Positions 4,925 to 11,413 of a stretch of 12,807 nt of DNA are shown one piece after another. The stretch is from contig BFAU01000053.1 in the NCBI GenBank assembly GCA_008975185.1, forward strand, positions 1 to 12,807. The letters are read 5' to 3'. The stretch is from a bacterium MnTg04. GTDB taxonomy: Bacteria > Pseudomonadota > Gammaproteobacteria > Steroidobacterales > MnTg04. Under the pieces are notes generated by a model. It made no database searches. It was given only the letters and a program-made list of their open reading frames with translations, and had not been told where the DNA came from. Within the stretch, counting starts at the first letter, position 1; each line of letters starts with the position of its first letter. The translations under genes and the position numbers were made by a program.

Positions 4925-7255
4925 ATGCTCAAAGGGATTCACCATCGAACGCTTTTAACCGCCACCGCCTGGCTGGCGCTTTTTGGCAGCACCGCCCTGC
5001 TCGCCCAGCAGACCGCGGACGAAGAAGCCTTTAATCCCGGGGCCGCCATCGAAGAAATCGAGGCGATGCAGCTCCAGTTTAACGATCCCGACGCAGATGA
5101 GCTGACCGTTAGCAATGCTCTGGAACTGGTCGGTCAAATAAGAGCGGGAACCGAAAGCTGCGTTGCCAACACCAGGCCGGAGGTGGCAAGGCTGGACGGC
5201 GAGCTGGGGATACTCCCGGTATTCAATGAAAACGAGAATATTGAAATCTGGGAAAGACGCAATGCGCTGCAGGCGGAAAAAAGCCTGGTGGAGGCGCGAT
5301 TGTCGAACTGCGAACTGGTTATTTCGCGATCTGACGGCCTGACCGCAATAGCCGAGCAGAAGCGTTCGCGATTATCACGGCGACGCGTGATGAGCCGGGG
5401 CGACGCACTGTGGAGTAGCGGCGAGAGAAAACTTGAAACAGTAAAACTGTGGCCGGCGAAGATAATTCAGGCACTAAAGCCAGCCGCATCCATTGATGGC
5501 AGCTTTGCTGCGACCTGGATATTGATCGCTTTGGCCGGTCTGGCCATCGGAATCGGCATTGCTCTGCGGTTCAAATTCAGGCGTTGGTACAAGAATGCCC
5601 GGGCCGATGAACGCGCACCGGAATTCAAATACCTGGTTCCCGGACCGCTCACTGAATACGCGCCAATTCTATTGGCGGGCTTGATTGCCGCCATTGTCAT
5701 CAATATCTATGCGGCCGAACCGGTATGGGACCTCGTTTCATTCCGGCTGGCAATCGGTGTGCTTGCCTACGGATTTGGCCGGGTCATTATCGAATGGAGC
5801 ACCGGACCACTATCGCCGGCGGCGGAAGTCGAAGGACTGATCCCCGCCATGGTCAAACCCGTGCGCAGGCGCCTGCACCGGTTTCTTTTGGCGCTGGTCG
5901 GCAGTTTCGTGATATTGGGACGGGGCTGGCTGGTCGACCTGCCGGAAGACCAGGACACCTTGTCACGATCCGTGCTCACTTTGTTGCTCGCATTTTCGCT
6001 GCTATCGGTATTGTGGATCGCCAGAAAAATACCGGGGTTGATGAATCGTTTCAGATTCACTCGCTTTCTCATTCTGCTGATTATCCTGGTAGCTATTCTC
6101 GTCGAAATTCTCGGCTACCATAATTTCGCCGGCTACCTGACTCGTGGAATCGTCCTCACCGCGATGTCTGGTTTCGCAATCTGGATGCTGTTGTGGATGA
6201 TCGAGCAGACCAGAAACGCGATTACCACCGGCAGCAGTCCGCTTGCCTTCAGAACGCGATCCTACCTGGGGATCAGTTCCGCCGAGAAACCCAGTCGCCT
6301 CGGTCCGTATCAATTACTGATAGATATTACGGTCTGGCTCGGTTTTGCCGCACTGCTTATCTGGATATGGGACAACTCGGGTACTGTCTTGCCCAAAGCC
6401 GGCACGCACATCACCCAGGGATTCACGATCGGCGCAATCAGCATAATGCCGCTCAATATCCTGTCCGGCGTTATTGCGTTTACCGGGCTGCTACTGGTAA
6501 CCAGCTGGATCAAGGGCCTGATACAAAGACGCTGGGTGCGTCATATGACCATGGATCGTGGCGCCCGGGATTCGATGGTAACCCTGGCCGGGTATGCGGG
6601 ATTCGCCATTGCGAGCATTACCGGCCTTGCACTGATCGGCGTAAGTCTCGCTGGCCTGGCCTGGATAGCCACCGCCTTGTCCGTCGGTATCGGTTTTGGC
6701 CTTCAGTCGATAGTCAACAATGTTATTTCGGGCATGATTTTGTTGTTTGAAAGACCTGTGAAAGTTGGCGATTTTGTCACCGTGGGCACCGTCGAAGGCT
6801 TCGTCAAACGCATAAGCATTCGCTCCACCGAAATCGAAACGCTGGACAACCAGAATATCTTCGTACCCAATTCGGAACTGGTTTCCGGGCAGGTCACCAA
6901 CTGGGTGCTGCACGACCCGCACGGCCGATTGCGGATCAAGGTGGGTGTCGCCTATGGCTCGGACACCAAACTGGTAAAGGAAATCCTGGAAACCGCGGGC
7001 AGAGACCACCCGGAGGTGATCACCGACCCGACCCGGGCGACGCCACCGAAAGCGCTGTTCATGGAGTTTGGCGATAGCTCGTTAAACTTTGAGTTGAGAG
7101 TCAGAATAAAACGCATCGAACGACGCTACGATGTGACCAGCGATATCAATTTTGTAATCGACCAGGCTTTCAAGGAACATGCCATAACGATTCCGTTCCC
7201 GCAACGCGATCTGCATATCAAGACCTTGCCGCCGAACTGGCCCGACAACGACTAG
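4925..7255 (+). CDS. Large MscS-superfamily mechanosensitive ion channel
   Basis: The 776-residue product is an inner-membrane channel expected to open under membrane tension and release solutes during hypo-osmotic shock. The N-terminus is a signal peptide (KGIHHRT, then a hydrophobic stretch ending LLAQ at about 27). A periplasmic, acidic and probably coiled-coil region follows, about 28-185, with two cysteines (about C79 and C118) that could form a disulfide. About ten hydrophobic segments lie between 195 and 600. The MscS core starts at about 580 with pore helix and linker ALSVGIGFGLQSIVNN, then SGMILLFERPVKVGDFV, the beta domain VEGFVKRISIRSTEIETLDN with FVPNSELVSGQVTNW, and the C-terminal alpha/beta domain to FPQRDLHI. 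This is the layout of large MscS proteins with an extra periplasmic domain (MscK/MscM-like, but shorter than their roughly 1100 residues). The ATG is kept because it gives an intact signal peptide. It converges with serS, with 12 bp between stop codons. Confidence 0.92.
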   Translation: MLKGIHHRTLLTATAWLALFGSTALLAQQTADEEAFNPGAAIEEIEAMQLQFNDPDADELTVSNALELVGQIRAGTESCVANTRPEVARLDGELGILPVFNENENIEIWERRNALQAEKSLVEARLSNCELVISRSDGLTAIAEQKRSRLSRRRVMSRGDALWSSGERKLETVKLWPAKIIQALKPAASIDGSFAATWILIALAGLAIGIGIALRFKFRRWYKNARADERAPEFKYLVPGPLTEYAPILLAGLIAAIVINIYAAEPVWDLVSFRLAIGVLAYGFGRVIIEWSTGPLSPAAEVEGLIPAMVKPVRRRLHRFLLALVGSFVILGRGWLVDLPEDQDTLSRSVLTLLLAFSLLSVLWIARKIPGLMNRFRFTRFLILLIILVAILVEILGYHNFAGYLTRGIVLTAMSGFAIWMLLWMIEQTRNAITTGSSPLAFRTRSYLGISSAEKPSRLGPYQLLIDITVWLGFAALLIWIWDNSGTVLPKAGTHITQGFTIGAISIMPLNILSGVIAFTGLLLVTSWIKGLIQRRWVRHMTMDRGARDSMVTLAGYAGFAIASITGLALIGVSLAGLAWIATALSVGIGFGLQSIVNNVISGMILLFERPVKVGDFVTVGTVEGFVKRISIRSTEIETLDNQNIFVPNSELVSGQVTNWVLHDPHGRLRIKVGVAYGSDTKLVKEILETAGRDHPEVITDPTRATPPKALFMEFGDSSLNFELRVRIKRIERRYDVTSDINFVIDQAFKEHAITIPFPQRDLHIKTLPPNWPDND

Positions 7256-7267
7256 CAATTTATTTCG

Positions 7268-8548
7268 TCACGCCGGCGGATCGATACGTTCCAGTCCGCC
7301 CATGTACGATTGCAACACCTCGGGCACAACGATTCCGCCGTCTTCTCTTTGATAATTTTCCATGACGGCAACCAACGCCCTGCCGACTGCAACGCCCGAA
7401 CCATTCAGCGTGTGGACCAGCTCCGGTTTGCCGGTTTCCGGATTGCGCCAGCGCGCGCCCATTCGCCTGGCCTGGAAATCCAGGCAGTTGCTGCACGATG
7501 AAATTTCCCGGTACTTGTCCTGTCCCGGCAGCCACACCTCGATATCGTAGGTCTTGGCGGCAGCAAAACCGATATCACCGGCGCACAGGCTGACCACCCG
7601 ATAAGGTAGTTCTAGTTTTTGCAATACGAGCTCGGCATGCGCCGTCAATTCTTCCAGCGCTGCGTTTGATTTATCGGCTGGCACGATTTGGACCATTTCG
7701 ACTTTCTCGAATTGGTGTTGCCGGATCATGCCGCGGGTATCCTTGCCATAAGAACCAGCCTCCGAACGAAAACACGGTGTATGCGCCACGAACTTCAGCG
7801 GCAGAGCATCGCCGTCGGTGATCTCGTTGCTGACCAGGTTGGCTAGCGGCACTTCCGCAGTCGGTATCATGTACAGCCCGCTGTCGCCGGCAGCAAACAG
7901 GTCATCGGCAAATTTCGGCAGCTGGGAGGTCCCGATCAGCGACTTACGGTTGACCAGGTAAGGTACGTAGTATTCGCGGTAGCCGTTCTCGCCGATATGC
8001 AGATCCAGCATGAACTGAATCAGCGCCCGGTGCATGCGTGCCAGCGTTCCGCTGATAACGGCGAAACGCGACCCGGAAATTTTTGCCGCCGTCTCGAAAT
8101 CGAGCATGCCCAGACCGGCGCCAAGATCGACATGATCCCTGACCTCAAAAGAAAATTTACCGGGCTCGCCCCAGCGGCGAATTTCGTCGTTTGCCGATTC
8201 GTCATCGCCATCGGGAACGCTTTCGTGAAGCAGGTTCGGCATCCCCAGCATCAGTTCGTCCAGCTCGTGTTTGACAGCCTTCATTTCGGCTTCGGCCTGG
8301 TCGAGTTCGTCTCCCAGGCTTTTTACGCCGGCAAGTAATGCATCCGCATTCTCGCCTTTCGCTTTCGCCTGACCGATAGCTTTCGATGCCGTGTTACGCT
8401 TGTTGCGCAACTCCTCCACTTGTTGCTGTGCGGATTTCCTGCGATTTTCCAGCGCTTCCAAAACCGCGGTATCCAGTTCATAGCCGCGTCGCGCCAAATT
8501 GCCCGCCACCAGTTTCGGATCGCGTCGTAACAGTTTTGCATCCAGCAT
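7268..8548 (-). CDS. serS: Seryl-tRNA synthetase
   Basis: The 426-residue product (family about 425-430) charges tRNA-Ser with serine in the cytoplasm, and also tRNA-Sec if present. The N-terminal arm at about 28-105 is the long antiparallel coiled coil (RRKSAQQQVEELRNKRN and partner) that grips the long variable arm of tRNA-Ser. The class II catalytic core follows. The serine-binding loop is PTAEVPL at about 230, motif 2 is CFRSEAGSYGKDTRGMIRQH with EKVEM from about 257, and motif 3 is LNGSGVAVGRALVAVMENYQ at about 380-400. The ISSCSNCLDFQARRM segment is also typical. The ATG has GGGGA seven bases upstream. It is the last gene of the leftward cluster, 24 bp after crcB. No terminator is visible in the 12 bp before the opposing channel gene's stop. 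Confidence 0.98.
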   Translation of the reverse strand: MLDAKLLRRDPKLVAGNLARRGYELDTAVLEALENRRKSAQQQVEELRNKRNTASKAIGQAKAKGENADALLAGVKSLGDELDQAEAEMKAVKHELDELMLGMPNLLHESVPDGDDESANDEIRRWGEPGKFSFEVRDHVDLGAGLGMLDFETAAKISGSRFAVISGTLARMHRALIQFMLDLHIGENGYREYYVPYLVNRKSLIGTSQLPKFADDLFAAGDSGLYMIPTAEVPLANLVSNEITDGDALPLKFVAHTPCFRSEAGSYGKDTRGMIRQHQFEKVEMVQIVPADKSNAALEELTAHAELVLQKLELPYRVVSLCAGDIGFAAAKTYDIEVWLPGQDKYREISSCSNCLDFQARRMGARWRNPETGKPELVHTLNGSGVAVGRALVAVMENYQREDGGIVVPEVLQSYMGGLERIDPPA

Positions 8549-8572
8549 CGAAGATTCCCCTGTCCCGGCGAT

Positions 8573-8950
8573 TCAGGCCGCGGCCCGACCCAGCCACACG
8601 CCCAGTCCCGCGGCGCCGACACAAAGAACCAGGCTGAGCAGCATATTGACCATCGAACGAATCCAGGCTCCTTGCAAAATCAGGTTCAGCGTTTCCATCG
8701 AGAACGCCGAAAAAGTGGTAAAGGCGCCGAGAAAGCCGACCAGTGCAAAGGCCCGCCACACCGGCCCCATGTTCAGCCGATCGAACAACCAGACATACAG
8801 GAAACCCATCGCCAGGCTGCCGATTGCATTGACCGTCAACGTGCCATACGGAAAGTCTCGCCCCATTGCACCATGGACCGCATTGTAAATACCAAACCTT
8901 GCCAGAGCGCCAAGAGCGCCACCGGCGCCAATCGCCAGCAATGTGCTCAA
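8573..8950 (-). CDS. crcB: Fluoride ion channel CrcB/Fluc
   Basis: The 125-residue product is an inner-membrane protein with four hydrophobic helices. Fluc proteins act as dual-topology homodimers that let fluoride leave the cytoplasm. Diagnostic elements are GGALGALARFG at 10-20 (R18), GTLTVNAIGS at 36-45 with pore residue N41, and GFLGAFTTFSAFSMET at 72-87 with the F80 and F83 pair lining the fluoride pathways. The start is TTG, chosen because GGGGAGGT sits about four bases upstream and the protein begins as family members do (STLLAIGAGGALG). It lies 30 bp after rarA and 24 bp before serS. Expression is therefore probably read-through from the cluster. I see no fluoride-riboswitch-like structure in the 30-bp gap, which is too short to hold one. 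Confidence 0.95.
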   Translation of the reverse strand: MSTLLAIGAGGALGALARFGIYNAVHGAMGRDFPYGTLTVNAIGSLAMGFLYVWLFDRLNMGPVWRAFALVGFLGAFTTFSAFSMETLNLILQGAWIRSMVNMLLSLVLCVGAAGLGVWLGRAAA

Positions 8951-8962
8951 CGGACCTCCCCG
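8951..8962 (-). promoter_or_regulatory. Strong Shine-Dalgarno deciding the TTG start of crcB
   Basis: On the minus strand GGGGAGGT precedes TTG with only three to four bases between. It is the best ribosome binding site in the cluster and supports the TTG start over the in-frame TTG nine bases downstream. Confidence 0.55.
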
Positions 8963-8980
8963 CAGTAAATGTTCGTGTAC

Positions 8981-10300
8981 TCAGCAATCCTTTTGGTCGC
9001 GATTTTTTCGTCTAAGATCCGCAAGTTTTTCCCCGATACGAATTTCCAGCCCGCGCGGCACGGGATGATAATACCTTTGTGGCTGCATTTCCTCCGGAAA
9101 ATAATTCTCACCTGCGGCAAAAGCATCTGTCTCGTCGTGGGAATACCGGTACCCTTCACCGTGCCCCAGTTCTTTCATCAGCCGGGTTGGCGAATTACGC
9201 AAATGCATCGGCACCGGCAGACTACCCCCCCTGGCAATTTCTTTTTGCACGCCCTTGAAGGCCCGGTAAACGGCGTTGCTTTTGGCCGCACAGGCCATGT
9301 AGACCACTGCCTGGGCAATGGCCAGTTCGCCCTCCGGGCTGCCCAGCCGCTGATAGACATCCCAGGCCTGCAATGCCAGCGTCAGCGCCCTGGGGTCTGC
9401 GTTGCCTATGTCTTCGCTGGCCATACGCAAAACACGGCGCGCAACATACAAAGGATCGCAGCCGCCATCCAGCATCCGCACCAGCCAGTACAGCGCCGCA
9501 TCGGGATCGCTTCCGCGTACCGATTTATGCAACGCTGAAATCTGGTCGTAGAATTCATCACCGCGTTTGTCAAAGCGCCGAATGCTGTCGGTCGCCAACT
9601 CTCGAATAATTTCCTCCGAGATCACGCCGTTGGCGCCCACCAGGTCAGCGGATATCTCGAGCATGGTCAGTAATCGCCTAGCGTCGCCATCCGCCGCCCG
9701 CACCAGCAAGCCGGCTATGTCCTCACTGAGTGAAAGCTTCTGCTTACCCAGTCCTCGCTCGGAATCTTTCAGCGCATCGCGGGCGATCGCCAGCAAGGCT
9801 TCATCGTCGAGTGGTTTCAATACATAGGTACGCGCACGCGACAGCAATGCGTTATTGAGCTCAAATGACGGGTTCTCTGTGGTTGCGCCGATAAAAATCA
9901 AAGTGCCGTCTTCGACGAACGGTAAGAAAGCGTCCTGCTGTGATTTGTTGAAACGATGGACTTCGTCAAGGAAAAGCAGCGTATCCCGGTTCGCATTGTC
10001 CCGCTGGAATCGCGCCTGCTCGACTGCCTGGCGTATGTCTTTGACTCCAGCCATGACCGCAGACAGGGCAACAAAATCGACTTCACATTGCTCGGCCAGC
10101 ATGCGTGCGAGCGTGGTTTTACCGGTTCCCGGCGGCCCCCACAGAATCATACTGTGCAGTGATTTTCCTGCGAACAGGCTTGCCAACGGCTTGTTGTCAC
10201 CGAGCAAATGGAGCTGGCCATGGAATTCATCGATCGAGCGCGGCCGCATGCGATCAGCCAATGGCCGGAACGGAATACGCTTTTCAGCCTGTTCGGGCAT
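8981..10300 (-). CDS. rarA: Replication-associated recombination protein RarA (MgsA), AAA+ ATPase
   Basis: The 439-residue product belongs to the RarA/Mgs1/WRNIP1 family, clamp-loader-like tetrameric ATPases that act at stalled replication forks and unwind ends of duplex DNA. Residues 12-30 carry the RPLADRMRP/DEFHGQ lead-in. Walker A is GPPGTGKT at 55-62, and Walker B is LLFLDEVHRF with D112 and E113. Sensor 1 is GATTENPSF and the arginine finger is in NNALLSRAR. The C-terminal tetramerisation and lid region includes SALHKSVRGSDPDAALYWL, MLDGGCDPLYVARR and ASEDIGNADP, then PEEMQPQRYY near the end; all are family hallmarks. The length matches E. coli RarA (447). The ATG overlaps the TGA of the VanZ-like gene by one base (TGATG), suggesting translational coupling. 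crcB follows 30 bp later. Confidence 0.97.
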   Translation of the reverse strand: MPEQAEKRIPFRPLADRMRPRSIDEFHGQLHLLGDNKPLASLFAGKSLHSMILWGPPGTGKTTLARMLAEQCEVDFVALSAVMAGVKDIRQAVEQARFQRDNANRDTLLFLDEVHRFNKSQQDAFLPFVEDGTLIFIGATTENPSFELNNALLSRARTYVLKPLDDEALLAIARDALKDSERGLGKQKLSLSEDIAGLLVRAADGDARRLLTMLEISADLVGANGVISEEIIRELATDSIRRFDKRGDEFYDQISALHKSVRGSDPDAALYWLVRMLDGGCDPLYVARRVLRMASEDIGNADPRALTLALQAWDVYQRLGSPEGELAIAQAVVYMACAAKSNAVYRAFKGVQKEIARGGSLPVPMHLRNSPTRLMKELGHGEGYRYSHDETDAFAAGENYFPEEMQPQRYYHPVPRGLEIRIGEKLADLRRKNRDQKDC

Positions 10301-10713
10301 CAGGAACCGGTATTGCTTCCGGACCGGTCAATTCGCCGTTCTATCAATTGACACCAGTTACCCATGCCTTTTACTGCGACCAGCCAGGCAATCGCCACAC
10401 CGGTCATATTGGCGGCAATATCCCATGGGTCAAAAAAGCGATACGGAAACAGCGTTTGGAAAAATTCCAGCGCTACGCCGAGCAGCGCGAGCGCGAGCGC
10501 GATCAACCAGAATCGAGACGGCAGGTATATCCCTGAAAACCAGCTCATAAGTATAAAGTAGGTGCTTGCGTGAAAAACCTTGTCGCTGTATAGCACGGTA
10601 AATGTCGGCAATCCCGGTAGCACGCTCATGACCATCGCGACAAAAACCAGCAGCCAGCCGCCGCCCAGCCAAAATCGCATGTACTTGAGTTGCTGCGCGC
10701 CAGCCGCGGTCAC
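10300..10713 (-). CDS. VanZ-like family membrane protein
   Basis: The 137-residue product has four predicted membrane helices (about 14-33, 46-62, 68-88 and 98-116). VanZ-like signatures are DKVFHASTYFILM around 44-56 and GVALEFFQTLFPYRFFDPWDIAANMTG, which holds the conserved E..Q...R..D..D...N..G series. VanZ itself gives low-level teicoplanin resistance, but most family members are uncharacterised, so no resistance role is claimed. The start is GTG, overlapping the lolA stop by four bases (GTGA), with AGGA six bases upstream. The stop overlaps the rarA ATG. The gene is therefore tightly built into the cluster. As far as I recall, lolA and rarA are usually direct neighbours in gammaproteobacteria, so this is an inserted gene. 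Confidence 0.87.
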   Translation of the reverse strand: MTAAGAQQLKYMRFWLGGGWLLVFVAMVMSVLPGLPTFTVLYSDKVFHASTYFILMSWFSGIYLPSRFWLIALALALLGVALEFFQTLFPYRFFDPWDIAANMTGVAIAWLVAVKGMGNWCQLIERRIDRSGSNTGS

Positions 10714-11405
10714 TGATCATCCTGACCGGCGACCGGCAATTCGCCTATGACATCCGATCCCGCTGGCGGCACGAAGCTAAAGGTGTCATCGGCCAATACC
10801 GGGTTTCGCTCGACTTCCTGCAGCAGGATGCGGGTTAGCTGGTCAAGAGAGTCTTCAAGTTCCATTAGCTGCAATTGCCCATCGACGAACCCCAGGGAAA
10901 TTTTCCGGAAATCTGTCTCCTGATTGCGCGGCACGAGCGTCATCCAGAACACCTCGCCATATTGGCCGGCTTCCGTCAGTTTGAACCCATCGGTCATGGC
11001 GGCATCACCGCTCAGCAACATTGCCGGCGTGCTTGCCAGTGAATCATCGAGACTTTTCACGGTGACCTGATCCAGGTCGGGATCGTACAGCCACAGGTGC
11101 GTGCCGTCCGATAAAATCAGTTGCTCATAGGGGTCGTGGTAATCCCAGCGAAACTGGCCCGGCCTTTTCAATACCAGGGTTCCGCCGGCGTTTTGCACTA
11201 TTTGTTGGTTTTCATCGAGAAGAATCTGCCGAAACCGCGCCCGCATCGTCGTGACCCCGGTCAGATAGGCATCGAGCAAGCTCCATGCCCGCTCGGAATT
11301 TTCGACAACTTCCTCCGCGTCCGGCTCGATGGCAAGGGTTTGGACGGGGCCCAGCCAGGCAACCACCACGATGGCAAAAAATGCGCTGAGAGCTTTGAAT
11401 GCCAC
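10710..11405 (-). CDS. lolA: Outer-membrane lipoprotein carrier protein LolA
   Basis: The 231-residue product is a periplasmic chaperone that takes lipoproteins from the LolCDE transporter and hands them to LolB at the outer membrane. A signal peptide covers residues 1-25 (hydrophobic FFAIVVVAWLG, cleavage probably at QTLA|IEP). The mature domain shows MRARFRQ at 54-60, then GGTLVLKRPGQFRWDYHDPYEQ, DGTHLWLYDPDLDQVTV and STPAMLLSG, all characteristic of LolA strands lining the hydrophobic cavity. It is somewhat longer than the E. coli precursor (about 203), with a short acidic C-terminal extension. The start is GTG, eight bases after the ftsK stop; the nearest purine-rich site (AGGG inside the ftsK end) is 12 bases away, so the start is less certain. 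Translational coupling to ftsK is likely. Its stop overlaps the VanZ-like gene. Confidence 0.95.
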   Translation of the reverse strand: MAFKALSAFFAIVVVAWLGPVQTLAIEPDAEEVVENSERAWSLLDAYLTGVTTMRARFRQILLDENQQIVQNAGGTLVLKRPGQFRWDYHDPYEQLILSDGTHLWLYDPDLDQVTVKSLDDSLASTPAMLLSGDAAMTDGFKLTEAGQYGEVFWMTLVPRNQETDFRKISLGFVDGQLQLMELEDSLDQLTRILLQEVERNPVLADDTFSFVPPAGSDVIGELPVAGQDDQ

Positions 11406-11413
11406 TTGATTGC

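Noticed and set aside
8951..8980. Fluoride riboswitch ahead of crcB
   Set aside because: The 30-bp gap between rarA and crcB is too short for the aptamer, and I do not see its conserved core in the end of rarA.
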